Shown here piece after piece: positions 4,912 to 13,687 of a DNA stretch of 31,484 nucleotides; positions within the stretch are counted from its first letter, which is position 1, and every line of letters starts with the position of its first letter. Below the pieces are notes generated by a model that saw only the letters and a program-made list of their open reading frames with translations, was not told where the DNA came from and searched no databases. This DNA is from an uncultured Bacilli bacterium (GTDB taxonomy: Bacteria; Bacillota_I; Bacilli_A; RF39; UBA660), in NCBI GenBank assembly GCA_934169415.1, contig CAKPNP010000011.1:1-31484 (forward strand). The letters are read 5' to 3'. Position numbers and translations under genes: made by a program.

Positions 4912-6131
4912 TGAAATTAGAAGAAATTTTAAAAGAACAGTTTAATGCTGTGGATAAAATATGTGATATTAATAGTTTAAAGGTGTTAAATGCATTTAGA
5001 AAAAATTGTGTATCGGATATTCATTTTAATGGAACTACTGGATATGGGTATAATGATATAGGACGTGATGTAATAGAAAAGGTATACAGTGATATATTTA
5101 AATCAGAAGATGCTTTAGTTAGAAATCAATTTATATCTGCATCACATGCTTTAAATGTTTGTTTATTTGCACTTTTAAGACCAAATGATGTATTATTAAG
5201 TATTACTGGTAAACCATATGATACTTTAGATGAGGTAATAGGAATAGTAGATAATGATAGTTCGTTAAAATCATTTGGAGTAAAATATATGCAAGTAGAT
5301 TTAATAGATAATGATTTTGATTATGATAAAATTAAAGAGACTTTATTAAATAATAAAATTAAAGTTATAGAAATACAACGTTCTAAAGGATATTCTACTA
5401 GAAAAAGTATAACAATTTCTTCTTTAGAAAAAGTTATTAAATTTATTAGAGAGATAGATAAAGAAGTAATAATTATGGTGGACAATTGTTACTGTGAATT
5501 TGTATCGGATAAAGAACCTATAGAAGTAGGTGCAAATATAGCTGTTGGTTCGCTTATTAAAAATTTGGGTGGAGGAATAGCTCCTAATGGTGCATATATA
5601 GTAGGGGATAAAAAATTAATCCATTTGTGTGGTGAAAGACTAACACTTCCTGGTGAAGGCAAGGAAGTAGGACCTTCTTTAGGAATAAACAAACAATTAT
5701 TACAAGGTTTATATTTTTCTCCATCCGTTGTTGCAAGTAGTTTAAAAACAGCAATACTTGCATCATATTTATTTGATAGCCTAGGTTATAGCGTTGAACC
5801 TAAATATAATGAATTAAGAGCAGATATAGTTCAAAATATTACATTTAATGATAAAGATAAATTAATTAAATTTTGTCAAAGTATACAGTCTAGTTCGCCA
5901 ATAGATTCTAATGTATTGCCAATTCCAGCATATATGCCAGGATATCAAGATGATGTAATAATGGCAGCAGGCACATTTACACAAGGATCTTCTATCGAAT
6001 TATCTTGTGATGGACCAATTAGAGAACCGTATATTGCTTATATGCAAGGCAGTTTAATGTATCCATACGGTAAAATAGCTGTTATGGAAGCATATGATGC
6101 ATTAAAAGATGAAAAAAGATATAATGATTAA
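4911..6131 (+). CDS. ynbB: PLP-dependent methionine gamma-lyase-like protein (YnbB/aluminium-resistance family)
   Basis: 406 residues, full length for the YnbB family of fold-type I PLP enzymes. Visible features: FNGTTGYGYNDIGRD near residues 39-53, QFISASHALNVCLF cofactor-binding segment, VDNCYCEF with the PLP-pairing Asp ~191, and GSLIKNLGGGIAPNGAYI with the Schiff-base Lys ~217. Family members are annotated as methionine gamma-lyase-like or aluminium-resistance proteins; the real substrate is not established. Translationally coupled to the SDR gene upstream. Its stop lies in the loop of a convergent terminator shared with clpB. Confidence 0.88.
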   Translation: MKLEEILKEQFNAVDKICDINSLKVLNAFRKNCVSDIHFNGTTGYGYNDIGRDVIEKVYSDIFKSEDALVRNQFISASHALNVCLFALLRPNDVLLSITGKPYDTLDEVIGIVDNDSSLKSFGVKYMQVDLIDNDFDYDKIKETLLNNKIKVIEIQRSKGYSTRKSITISSLEKVIKFIREIDKEVIIMVDNCYCEFVSDKEPIEVGANIAVGSLIKNLGGGIAPNGAYIVGDKKLIHLCGERLTLPGEGKEVGPSLGINKQLLQGLYFSPSVVASSLKTAILASYLFDSLGYSVEPKYNELRADIVQNITFNDKDKLIKFCQSIQSSSPIDSNVLPIPAYMPGYQDDVIMAAGTFTQGSSIELSCDGPIREPYIAYMQGSLMYPYGKIAVMEAYDALKDEKRYND

Positions 6132-6149
6132 AAACCATTATATCTTTTT
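6113..6149. terminator. Bidirectional terminator between ynbB and clpB
   Basis: AAAAAGATATAATG (6113-6126) and CATTATATCTTTTT (6136-6149) form a perfect 14-bp stem with a 9-nt loop. A/T tails on both sides let it work in both directions. The ynbB stop is in the loop and the clpB stop is at the outer edge of the stem. Confidence 0.85.
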
Positions 6150-8244
6150 AGTATATTTTAGAAATAAATAATTTATCGCTAGCATCAAATTCTACAGTGC
6201 TATTATATTTAACTGTATCGTTTATTATTTCTGTTGCAAGTAATGTTTCTAGATTTCTAGATACAAAACGTTTAATAGGACGTGCACCAAATTCAGAATC
6301 ATAAGATGAATCAATAATAAACTTTTTAGCTTTGTCAGTTAATTTAATTTTAATTCTCTTATCTGATAATCTTTTTTCAATATCAGTAATAATTTTATCC
6401 AAAATTTGATAAACAATATCTTTAGTTAATGAATTAAATATTATTATTTCATCAATTCTATTAATAAATTCAGGTTTGAATGTTTTATGTAATTCTTTAT
6501 TTATTAATTCATTTTTATTTACAGAATTATCTAGTATATATTCACTACCTAAATTAGATGTCATAATAATAATCGTATTTTTAAAATCAACTGTTCTACC
6601 TTGTGAATCTGTAATTCTGCCATCATCTAATATTTGAAGTAATATATTAAATACATCCTTATGTGCTTTTTCAATTTCATCAAATAATACAATACTATAT
6701 GGATTACGTCTTACGGCTTCAGTTAATTGTCCACCTTCATCATATCCTACATATCCTGGAGGAGCACCAACTAAACGAGATACTGAATGTGCTTCCATAT
6801 ATTCGGACATATCAATACGTATCATATGTCTTTCATCATCAAATAATTCATATGCAAGTGATTTAGCAACTTCTGTCTTACCAACACCAGTAGGACCTAA
6901 GAATATAAATGAACCAATTGGACGATTAGGGTCTTTTATACCAGCACGGGCTCTCATTATTGCTTCACTTATTAATTTTAATGCTTCATCTTGGCCTTTT
7001 ACTCTAAGCTTTAGATTATCTTCTAGATGTAATAATTTATCTTTTTCACTACCTACAAGTTTCTGTATTGGTATATTAGTCCATTTAGAAATTATTGAAG
7101 CAATATCATTTTCATCAACAGTATCACTTAAAATTTCAGATTTATTTATTTGATTTAATTCTTCTAGTTCACGTTCTAATTTAGGAATAACACCGTGTCT
7201 TAATCTTGCAGAAGTCTCTAAATCGTAGTTGTTTTCTGCAATTTCAAGCTCATGTGTATATTTATCTATTTCACCCTTTTTATTTTTTATTTTATCATTT
7301 ATTGTTTTTTCTTCTTCCCAATTTTTTCTTAGAACACTTTCTTTTTCTTTTAAATCTTTTATTAAAGAATCAATTTCTATTTTCCTGTTTTTAGATATAT
7401 CATCTTTTTCTTTTTTTAAAGCTTGTTTTTCAATTTCAAGTTGCATTATTTTACGAGTTAATGTATCAAGTTCTGTTGGAACAGATTGCATTTGTACCTT
7501 TATAGTAGCACATGCTTCATCAATTAAATCTATAGCTTTATCAGGTAAGAATCTATCAGTTATATATCTATCAGAAAGTGTAGCTGCAGCAATTAATGCT
7601 TTATCTTTAATTGAAACACCGTGGAATACTTCAAGTCTTGGTTTTAATCCTCTAAGTATTGTTATAGTATCTTCTACACTTGGGGCTTTGACAATTATTT
7701 TTTGAAATCTTCTTTCTAGTGCTCCATCTTTTTCTATATATTTTCTATATTCATTTAATGTAGTGGCACCAATTAAGTGAATTTCACCACGAGCTAACAT
7801 TGGTTTTAACATGTTGCCAGCGTCCATAGCACCTTCAGCTCCAGCACCAACTATCATATGAATCTCATCAATAAACATGATGATATCACCATTAGAATCT
7901 TTAATTTCTTTTAGTACTGATTTAAGTCTTTCTTCAAATTCACCTCTATATTTAGCACCTGCTATTAAAGAACCCATATCAAGTTCCCATATTTTTTTAT
8001 TTTTTAAACTATCTGGAACATCGCCTTTAATTATACGTTGTGCAAGTCCTTCAACAATAGCAGTTTTACCAACACCAGGTTCACCTATTAAAACTGGATT
8101 ATTTTTACTTTTTCTTGATAATATACGAGTTATGTTTCTAATTTCATCGTCTCTTCCTATTACTGGATCAACTTTGTTATCTTTAACAGCTAGAGTAATA
8201 TCACGACCATATTTTTCTAAAACATTTTCTTCTTCGTTATTCAT
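6148..8244 (-). CDS. clpB: ClpB disaggregase lacking the N-terminal domain
   Basis: Two AAA+ modules: NBD1 with GEPGVGKTA (~residues 54-62) and MFIDEIH; a coiled-coil middle domain (KIMQLEIEKQALKKEKDD onward) containing the ClpB-type insert; NBD2 with GPTGVGKTE, VLFDEIEKAH and a C-terminal small domain. Typical ClpB is ~860 residues. This one has ~698 because the ~145-residue ClpN domain is absent, and the protein begins at the linker LEKYGRDITL. I choose ATG 8244, 6 nt after GGAGGG; the ATG at 8250 abuts the SD. With DnaK/J it would rescue aggregated proteins. Loss of the N domain is known in Mycoplasma ClpB and in the internal-start isoform of E. coli. Control is through CIRCE. Confidence 0.93.
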   Translation of the reverse strand: MNNEEENVLEKYGRDITLAVKDNKVDPVIGRDDEIRNITRILSRKSKNNPVLIGEPGVGKTAIVEGLAQRIIKGDVPDSLKNKKIWELDMGSLIAGAKYRGEFEERLKSVLKEIKDSNGDIIMFIDEIHMIVGAGAEGAMDAGNMLKPMLARGEIHLIGATTLNEYRKYIEKDGALERRFQKIIVKAPSVEDTITILRGLKPRLEVFHGVSIKDKALIAAATLSDRYITDRFLPDKAIDLIDEACATIKVQMQSVPTELDTLTRKIMQLEIEKQALKKEKDDISKNRKIEIDSLIKDLKEKESVLRKNWEEEKTINDKIKNKKGEIDKYTHELEIAENNYDLETSARLRHGVIPKLERELEELNQINKSEILSDTVDENDIASIISKWTNIPIQKLVGSEKDKLLHLEDNLKLRVKGQDEALKLISEAIMRARAGIKDPNRPIGSFIFLGPTGVGKTEVAKSLAYELFDDERHMIRIDMSEYMEAHSVSRLVGAPPGYVGYDEGGQLTEAVRRNPYSIVLFDEIEKAHKDVFNILLQILDDGRITDSQGRTVDFKNTIIIMTSNLGSEYILDNSVNKNELINKELHKTFKPEFINRIDEIIIFNSLTKDIVYQILDKIITDIEKRLSDKRIKIKLTDKAKKFIIDSSYDSEFGARPIKRFVSRNLETLLATEIINDTVKYNSTVEFDASDKLFISKIY

Positions 8245-8301
8245 AAACATCCCTCCTTTATAATAATTTGTAAATATGTTGATATTTATACCAACGAATT
8301 A

Positions 8302-8330
8302 ATTGTATCACTTGTTTTAGCACTTGTCAA
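8302..8330 (-). promoter_or_regulatory. Sigma-A promoter of clpB
   Basis: On the minus strand: TTGACA (8330-8325), 17-bp spacer, TACAAT (8307-8302). The -35 is a consensus match and lies inside the CIRCE element, so HrcA binding would block RNA polymerase. Confidence 0.9.
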
Positions 8331-8343
8331 GCACGAGTGCTAA
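8317..8343. promoter_or_regulatory. CIRCE operator (HrcA binding site)
   Basis: TTAGCACTT-N9-GAGTGCTAA, matching the CIRCE consensus TTAGCACTC-N9-GAGTGCTAA with one mismatch. It overlaps the clpB -35 region. This implies heat-shock repression by HrcA, which is encoded outside the window. Confidence 0.95.
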
Positions 8344-8413
8344 AAAATTAAGATGAATTTGAATACAATTTAAAGTAAATAATAGTAATATATATTTTCT
8401 TTTTTATCTGAAA

Positions 8414-8442
8414 TTGATTTTTATATTTTTTAATGATATAAT
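8414..8442 (+). promoter_or_regulatory. Promoter of the CmpB-like gene
   Basis: TTGATT (8414-8419), 17 bp, TATAAT (8437-8442), 30 bp before the start codon. The 8251-8471 gap otherwise holds only the divergent clpB promoter and operator. Confidence 0.75.
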
Positions 8443-8471
8443 TTTATCTATATTGTGAAAGGAATGTATTT

Positions 8472-9236
8472 ATGAACTTATACAAATTGTTTTTATTGTT
8501 TCTGATATATGCTATTTTAGGATGGATAATTGAAGTTGCTAATTCTTTAATAGTACATAAAAAATTTGTAAATAGAGGTTTTTTAATTGGACCATATTGT
8601 CCAATATATGGTTGGGGTGGAGTTTTAATTACTTTATTTTTAACCAAATATCAAGAAAGTCCAATTGTAGTTTTCGTAATGGGCGTATTTATTTGTGCTA
8701 TATTAGAATATTTAACTAGTTATATTATGGAAAAACTTTTTAAAGCACGTTGGTGGGATTATTCAAATAAAAAATTTAATATTAATGGAAGAATTTGTTT
8801 AGAAACTTTAATACCATTTGGATTACTTGGAATTGTAGTTATCTATATTACTAATCCATTAATAAATTATTTACTTAGCTTACTGGCATTTAATGTTATG
8901 AAAGCTATATCATTATCACTTTTTATTTTATTTGTTTTCGATACACTAGTTTCATTTAAAATAATTGATGATTTTAAATTAGAATCAAGACAATTTAAGG
9001 AAAAAGATAATACAGAAGAAATAAGTAAAAAGGTAAGAGAAGCTTTAACAAGCAGATCACCTTTGGGAAAAAGGTTAGTTGAAGCATTTCCTAACGTTTC
9101 AGCAGTTTTAGAAAATGTTAAAAAAGAAATAAAAAAGACACAAAATGATTTAAGAGTGGCTAAAAAAGATTTAAAGAAAACTCAGAAAAAAATTAAAAAA
9201 ATGGAAACAAAATTAAAAAAATCTAATAAAAGGTAA
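8472..9236 (+). CDS. CmpB-like putative ABC-transporter permease family membrane protein (DUF1113)
   Basis: 254 residues, ATG with SD GAAAGGA. The first ~150 residues hold about four to five hydrophobic segments and the family motifs YAILGWIIEV, NRGFLIGPYCPIYGWGG, ARWWDYS, NINGRICLETLIPFGLLG, which I associate with the PF06541 family. Residues ~170-254 are cytoplasmic and end in a lysine-rich heptad-like coiled coil (KKEIKKTQNDLRVAKKDLKK). Despite the family name there is no ABC ATPase next to it, and the function is unknown. Confidence 0.78.
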   Translation: MNLYKLFLLFLIYAILGWIIEVANSLIVHKKFVNRGFLIGPYCPIYGWGGVLITLFLTKYQESPIVVFVMGVFICAILEYLTSYIMEKLFKARWWDYSNKKFNINGRICLETLIPFGLLGIVVIYITNPLINYLLSLLAFNVMKAISLSLFILFVFDTLVSFKIIDDFKLESRQFKEKDNTEEISKKVREALTSRSPLGKRLVEAFPNVSAVLENVKKEIKKTQNDLRVAKKDLKKTQKKIKKMETKLKKSNKR

Positions 9237-9239
9237 TTT

Positions 9240-9262
9240 AGGACATAATTTGTCCTTTTTTT
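9240..9262 (+). terminator. Terminator after the CmpB-like gene
   Basis: AGGACA (9240-9245) pairs with TGTCCT (9251-9256) around TAATT, followed by a run of T. Confidence 0.8.
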
Positions 9263-9287
9263 CATATTTTTAAATAGGTGAGTAATT

Positions 9288-10358
9288 TTGAAAAAAGTAA
9301 TATTTTTATTATTGTTGTTAGTTCCATCTATAACTTTTGCATATTCTACAAGTGCAACGAGTGCTGTACTTATGGATATGGATTCTAATGTTGTTTTATA
9401 TGAAAAAAATGCACATAACCAAAGAAGTGTAGCATCTATATCTAAAATAATGACTGCAATAGTTGCAATAGAATCTAAAGATATAAATGATGTAGTAATA
9501 GTAGGCGATGAAATAAAAAAAGCATATGGTTCTGGCGTGTATATAACACAGGGAGAAGAAATTACACTTGAATCACTTTTATATGGGTTAATGTTAAGGA
9601 GTGGTAATGATGCAGCACTCGCTATAGCAAAGTATGTTGGTGGAAATATTAATGATTTTGTTAAGATGATGAATGAAAAAGCTGTGGAAATCGGAATGAA
9701 AGATACAGTTTTTAACAATCCAAATGGATTGGATGAGGCTGGTGGTAACTTATCCACAGCATATGATATGGCTATACTAACTAGTTATGCTATGAAAAAT
9801 GATACATATAAAAAAATTGTAAGTACAAAAAAATATACATTAAAAACAAATAAAAATTATTATTCATGGATAAATAAACATAAATTGCTTCATAGATATA
9901 ACTATATAACAGGTGGTAAAACAGGATTTACTGATATTGCTAAAAGAACACTCGTTACAACTGCATCTAAAGATGACATGAATTTAGTTGTTGTAACACT
10001 AAATGATGGAAATGACTTTAATGATCATATAAATTTATTTGAAGAAACATTTAAAAATTATACAAATTATACTATATTAAAAAAAGGTAATTTAAAAATA
10101 CCTGAAGAAAATTACTATAATGATTACTTATACATAAATAATAATTTTAGTATAACTTTAGAAAATAGTGAAAATCATGATGTGTTATTAAATTACAAAT
10201 TAGAAAAGAAAAATAGTTATACTGATAATGAAACTGTTGGAGAGGTTATAATTAAAATTGATAATAAAGTAGTTCATATAGAACCTATTTATATAAAAAA
10301 AGTAGAAATTAAAAAAACAACAAATAAATTTATAGATTGGATAAAAAAATTATGGTAA
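9288..10358 (+). CDS. dacB: D-alanyl-D-alanine carboxypeptidase, sporulation type (DacB/DacF)
   Basis: 356 residues with an N-terminal signal peptide (KKVIFLLLLLVPSITFA). Penicillin-binding motifs: SISK (SxxK, Ser ~50), RSGNDAA (SxN) and GGKTGFT (KTG). A C-terminal beta domain follows and the protein ends in a short amphipathic IDWIKKLW helix that could tether it to the membrane. Peptidase S11 enzymes trim the terminal D-Ala of stem peptides. The direct overlap with spmA-spmB mirrors the B. subtilis dacB-spmA-spmB operon, so a role in spore cortex cross-linking, with mother-cell sigma-E type control, is likely. DacF is the alternative name. Confidence 0.88.
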   Translation: MKKVIFLLLLLVPSITFAYSTSATSAVLMDMDSNVVLYEKNAHNQRSVASISKIMTAIVAIESKDINDVVIVGDEIKKAYGSGVYITQGEEITLESLLYGLMLRSGNDAALAIAKYVGGNINDFVKMMNEKAVEIGMKDTVFNNPNGLDEAGGNLSTAYDMAILTSYAMKNDTYKKIVSTKKYTLKTNKNYYSWINKHKLLHRYNYITGGKTGFTDIAKRTLVTTASKDDMNLVVVTLNDGNDFNDHINLFEETFKNYTNYTILKKGNLKIPEENYYNDYLYINNNFSITLENSENHDVLLNYKLEKKNSYTDNETVGEVIIKIDNKVVHIEPIYIKKVEIKKTTNKFIDWIKKLW

Positions 10359-10930
10359 ATAAACTTTGGGCTACATTTATAATAATTGGTATAGTATATT
10401 CAATTTTTACTGGTAATTTATCAATAATAAATGAAGAAATATTAACTAGTGCTAGTAGTAGTTTAGAAATGGCATTGAAAATATTTCCGGTAATGTCATT
10501 ATGGCTTGGTATATCAAAAATAGCAGAAGAATCTTCGCTACTATCTAAATTTTCTAAATTTGTATCAAAAGTTTTAAAGTATATATTTCCTGAAATTCCA
10601 AGCAATCATCCATCGTTATCTTATATAAGTTCTAATATAGTTGCTAATATGTTTGGACTTGGTAATGCAGCAACTCCATTTGGTCTTAAAGCTATGAGTT
10701 CTCTACAGGAGTTAAATAAAGATAAAAAAACAGCTTCTAGATCAATGATTACTTTTTTGGTTTTAAATACTAGTGGTGTAACTATAATTCCGACTACTGT
10801 AATATCACTTAGAATGATGTATAAAAGCGTTAATCCAACATCTATATTATTGCCTTGTATATTAATAACTTTTTTATCAACGTTAGGAGGTCTAGTAATG
10901 GATAGAATACTATATAAGTTATACAAATGA
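10352..10930 (+). CDS. spmA: Spore maturation protein A
   Basis: 192 residues from ATG 10352, which overlaps the dac stop (ATGGTAA); a longer TTG start at 10337 is possible but less likely. It is a polytopic membrane protein of the nucleoside-recognition (Gate) family, with the SpmA signature NMFGLGNAATPFGLKAM and SGVTIIPTT. SpmA and SpmB together are needed for proper spore core dehydration. No clear SD is present, so it is probably translated by coupling to dac. Confidence 0.93.
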   Translation: MVNKLWATFIIIGIVYSIFTGNLSIINEEILTSASSSLEMALKIFPVMSLWLGISKIAEESSLLSKFSKFVSKVLKYIFPEIPSNHPSLSYISSNIVANMFGLGNAATPFGLKAMSSLQELNKDKKTASRSMITFLVLNTSGVTIIPTTVISLRMMYKSVNPTSILLPCILITFLSTLGGLVMDRILYKLYK

Positions 10931-11421
10931 TTTCAAATTTTATAATTCCAATATTAGTTCTTTTTATAATAATTTACGCAGTTATTAAAAAAGTTGACGT
11001 ATATGATACGTTTATAGAAGGTGCAAAAGAGAGTTTTGGGATGATTTTAAAAATATATCCATGTTTACTTGCTATGGTACTTGCAATAAATATAATACTT
11101 AAAAGTAATATATTAGCTAATTTATTTGGATTTATTAGTTTTATACCAAATGAAGTAATACCTATGATTTTAACTAGACCAATATCTGGTACAACTTCGC
11201 TTGCAGTTTTAACTAATATTTACAAATCATTAGGTCCAGATGGTTATATAGGAACTCTTGCATCATTTATACAAGGTAGTACTGATACAACATTTTATGT
11301 AATAACTTTATATTTTGGAAGTATAGGAATAAAAAAAATTAAATATGCACTATGGGCAGGTTTGTTTGCAGATTTGTTAGCTATTATATTAAGTATAATT
11401 TGTGTGAATATAATTTTTTAA
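10927..11421 (+). CDS. spmB: Spore maturation protein B
   Basis: 164 residues; the start overlaps the spmA stop (ATGA at 10927-10930). Hydrophobic, Gate-domain protein with RPISGTTSLAVL, GPDGYIGTLASFIQGSTDTT and a hydrophobic C-terminal segment, matching SpmB. Works with SpmA in spore maturation. Third gene of the dac-spmA-spmB operon. Confidence 0.93.
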   Translation: MISNFIIPILVLFIIIYAVIKKVDVYDTFIEGAKESFGMILKIYPCLLAMVLAINIILKSNILANLFGFISFIPNEVIPMILTRPISGTTSLAVLTNIYKSLGPDGYIGTLASFIQGSTDTTFYVITLYFGSIGIKKIKYALWAGLFADLLAIILSIICVNIIF

Positions 11422-11428
11422 AATATAA

Positions 11429-11457
11429 TTGATTTTCTTTTATTTATAATATATAAT
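11429..11457 (+). promoter_or_regulatory. Promoter of rluB
   Basis: TTGATT (11429-11434), 17 bp, TATAAT (11452-11457). It separates rluB from the sporulation operon and allows vegetative expression. Confidence 0.75.
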
Positions 11458-11473
11458 TTTAATTGGTGAAAGT

Positions 11474-12184
11474 ATGGAAAGATTACAAAAAGTTATAGCT
11501 AGTTCTGGATATTGTTCTAGAAGAAAAGCTGAAGAATTAATAGTGCAAGGAAAAGTTAAAGTAAATAATGTTGTTATAACTGAATTAGGAGTTAAAGTAT
11601 CACCAACAGATACAGTAACTATAGATGGTAAAGCTTTAACTAAAGAAGAATACGAATATATTTTATTATATAAACCAAGAGGATATTTAACTACAACAAG
11701 TGATGATAAAGATAGAAAGACAGTAATGGATTTAATTGAAACAAGTAAAAGATTATATCCAGTTGGAAGACTTGATTACGATACATCAGGATTGTTATTG
11801 CTAACTAATGATGGTAATTTAACTAATCTATTAATTCATCCTAGAAATAATATAGACAAAATGTATGTAGCTAAAATAGAAGGCATATTAACTCCAATAG
11901 AAATTAAAAAATTAGAAAATGGAGTTATGATAGACGATTATAAAACTTCTAAAAGTCGCGTTAAAGTAAAGAAAATTGATAAAAAAAATAATACCTCATT
12001 AGTATATATAACAATCCATGAGGGTAAAAATCATCAAGTTAAAAAAATGTTTGAAGCTGTTGGACATGATGTAATTAAATTAAAAAGGGAAACTTTAGCA
12101 TTTTTAGACTTATCTGGATTAAAATCAGGGGAATATAGATATCTATCATTAAAAGAAGTTAAAAAATTGTATTCGTTAAAATAA
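11474..12184 (+). CDS. rluB: 23S rRNA pseudouridine synthase, RluB family
   Basis: 236 residues, ATG with SD GGTGAAAG. An N-terminal S4 RNA-binding domain (MERLQKVIASSGYCSRRKAE, VNN) is followed by the RsuA/RluB/E/F catalytic domain: YKPRGYLTT, and GRLDYDTSGLLLLTNDG with the catalytic Asp in the RLDYDTSG motif, then HEGKNHQVKKMFEAVGH. It would modify helix 89 of 23S rRNA. In B. subtilis the rluB homologue also follows spmB, so the order is conserved. Confidence 0.93.
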   Translation: MERLQKVIASSGYCSRRKAEELIVQGKVKVNNVVITELGVKVSPTDTVTIDGKALTKEEYEYILLYKPRGYLTTTSDDKDRKTVMDLIETSKRLYPVGRLDYDTSGLLLLTNDGNLTNLLIHPRNNIDKMYVAKIEGILTPIEIKKLENGVMIDDYKTSKSRVKVKKIDKKNNTSLVYITIHEGKNHQVKKMFEAVGHDVIKLKRETLAFLDLSGLKSGEYRYLSLKEVKKLYSLK

Positions 12185-12205
12185 AAAGAAGCTTATGCTT
12201 CTTTT
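12184..12205. terminator. Bidirectional terminator between rluB and ferredoxin
   Basis: AAAAGAAGC (12184-12192) and GCTTCTTTT (12197-12205) pair around TTAT. It overlaps the last ferredoxin codons and serves both convergent genes. Confidence 0.8.
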
Positions 12206-12384
12206 ATTTCAATTGCATCAGTAGGACAACCAGAAGCTGCTAGTTTAGCATCTTCTATATTATTCTCATTAACTTCTCCTACTACTGTAGCAATGCCTTC
12301 ATCACCTATTTGAAATACATTTGGTAGAGTTGCTTCACATTGTCCACAACCGATACATCTATCTTCTAATACATTAGCTTTCAT
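12193..12384 (-). CDS. fer: Single-cluster [4Fe-4S] ferredoxin
   Basis: 63 residues, ATG with SD GGAGGG. CIGCGQC at residues 10-16 gives CxxCxxC, and a lone Cys before Pro at 53-54 (SGCPTDAI) completes one [4Fe-4S] cluster. The second cluster of clostridial ferredoxins has been lost, as in B. subtilis Fer. It is a small acidic electron carrier; the redox partner is not shown by context. Confidence 0.93.
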   Translation of the reverse strand: MKANVLEDRCIGCGQCEATLPNVFQIGDEGIATVVGEVNENNIEDAKLAASGCPTDAIEIKEA

Positions 12385-12401
12385 AAAATCCCTCCTAAAT
12401 T

Positions 12402-12430
12402 ATTATAAATAATTGTAAACAAAATTGCAA
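12402..12430 (-). promoter_or_regulatory. Promoter of the ferredoxin gene
   Basis: Minus strand: TTGCAA (12430-12425), 17 bp, TATAAT (12407-12402), 18 bp before the ATG. Confidence 0.8.
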
Positions 12431-12488
12431 GATTAGTTTTAAAAATATATGTTTTATGGTATTATTATATAAGAGAGTAGGTGAATAT

Positions 12489-13211
12489 ATGCCAAGTAGA
12501 ATGGAAAAATATTATAATTCTTTTGATGTTCCACAAAGAAGCCTTAAAAATAAAGAGTTATATAAAAGTATATATGAAGATTGTAAATATAGTAATGTTG
12601 AAGGAATATCTGTTATAGAAAAAAACGAAAAAATAGATTTAGATAAAATATATGATCTAATAAATAGTGCAAAAGAAGAAACAAAAGAAGAGAAAGAGAA
12701 AACCTATACTACTAGAGAATGTGTTAAGCCTAATATAAATGATGAAGATAAAAGTTATGATATTTTAGATGTTTTAAAAGAAGCAAAAGAAGAAAGACCA
12801 AAAACTTCTAATTATTCTAATACGCAATACAATATATTAAAAAATATTAATTTAAAGGATGGAGAAAGAGCACCTCAATTATCAGATGAAGAACTACAAA
12901 GTATGATTGATGCTGTAACAAAAAAGAAAGAAAAAGATTATACATTAGATTTACTTGCAGATTTAAAAACAATCCATGATGGTAATTTAAAAGATGAAAT
13001 AGCAGATGAAACAAATAAAGAAAATGATAACTTAAAAGATATAGATAAGTCATTTTACACATCAAGTTTGGGCTTTTCTGAGGATGATTTTGAACAAATA
13101 AAAGATAATATAGATAAAAATAATAAACTTACTAAAGTTATAATTTTCATATTATCGGTTATAGTAGTAACTGCTATAATGGTTGGAGTATACTTTTATT
13201 TAAAAAAATAA
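12489..13211 (+). CDS. Tail-anchored acidic protein of unknown function
   Basis: 240 residues from ATG 12489, placed 5 nt after AGGTGA; the upstream ATG 12456 has no SD. Not recognised. Residues ~1-205 are charged and Glu/Lys/Asp-rich, with long predicted helices and low complexity (SAKEETKEEKEKTY), and are probably cytoplasmic. The C-terminus is one transmembrane helix (KVIIFILSVIVVTAIMVGVYFYL) followed by two lysines, which makes it look tail-anchored. MPSRMEKYYNSF and RSLKNKELYKSIYED at the N-terminus may be conserved docking motifs. The layout recalls small divisome or envelope adaptor proteins, but nothing in the sequence proves that. Confidence 0.75.
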   Translation: MPSRMEKYYNSFDVPQRSLKNKELYKSIYEDCKYSNVEGISVIEKNEKIDLDKIYDLINSAKEETKEEKEKTYTTRECVKPNINDEDKSYDILDVLKEAKEERPKTSNYSNTQYNILKNINLKDGERAPQLSDEELQSMIDAVTKKKEKDYTLDLLADLKTIHDGNLKDEIADETNKENDNLKDIDKSFYTSSLGFSEDDFEQIKDNIDKNNKLTKVIIFILSVIVVTAIMVGVYFYLKK

Positions 13212-13229
13212 TACTTTTATGAGTCATAT

Positions 13230-13643
13230 ATGAAAGCAATAAGTATTAAAGAACCTTTTGCTAGTTTAATAGCAAGTGGGGTTAAAAAAATTGAAACAAG
13301 AAGTTGGAAAACTAATTATCGTGGAGAATTATTTATACATGCTAGTAAAATTCCTGTTCAAACATTAAGGGATAATATTTTAAAAGATGTAACAAAAGAT
13401 ATGAACCTAAACTGTGGAAATATTATATGTAAGTGTAATTTAGTTGATTGCGTTTATATGGATGAAAAATTTATAGAAAATATAAAACAAAATCCTATAG
13501 AATATAGCGTTGGAGAGTATAAAATAGGAAGGTATGCTTGGATTTTAGAAGATATAGAGTTAATTGTTCCAATACCAATTAATGGTAAATTAAATGTTTG
13601 GAATTTTGATTTAAAATATGAATTAATAAACAATATAAATTAA
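13230..13643 (+). CDS. ASCH domain protein
   Basis: 137 residues. The ASCH (PUA-like) signature opens the protein: MKAISIKEPFASLIASGVKK, then IETRSWKTNYRGELFIHASK, with a later YAWILEDIELIVPIPINGKL strand pair. ASCH domains bind or process RNA or modified nucleosides; some have amidohydrolase activity on N4-acetylcytidine. It starts 18 bp after the tail-anchored protein gene with a poor SD, so the two are probably cotranscribed. Substrate unknown. Confidence 0.85.
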   Translation: MKAISIKEPFASLIASGVKKIETRSWKTNYRGELFIHASKIPVQTLRDNILKDVTKDMNLNCGNIICKCNLVDCVYMDEKFIENIKQNPIEYSVGEYKIGRYAWILEDIELIVPIPINGKLNVWNFDLKYELINNIN

Positions 13644-13651
13644 TACTATAT

Positions 13652-13682
13652 AACTGGTTATTTAAAAATAATCAGTTTTTTT
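13652..13682 (+). terminator. Terminator after the ASCH gene
   Basis: AACTGGTTATTT (13652-13663) and AAATAATCAGTT (13666-13677), with one G-U pair, followed by T7. Confidence 0.8.
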
Positions 13683-13687
13683 AAAAT

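Noticed and set aside
7229..7705. 158-codon ORF antisense to clpB
   Set aside because: Ser/Phe-rich shadow of the coiled-coil coding strand; clpB is unbroken and conserved on the other strand. The same holds for 7877-8263.
9182..9757. 191-codon minus-strand ORF
   Set aside because: It overlaps the end of the CmpB-like gene and the catalytic part of the carboxypeptidase, both clearly coding on the plus strand.
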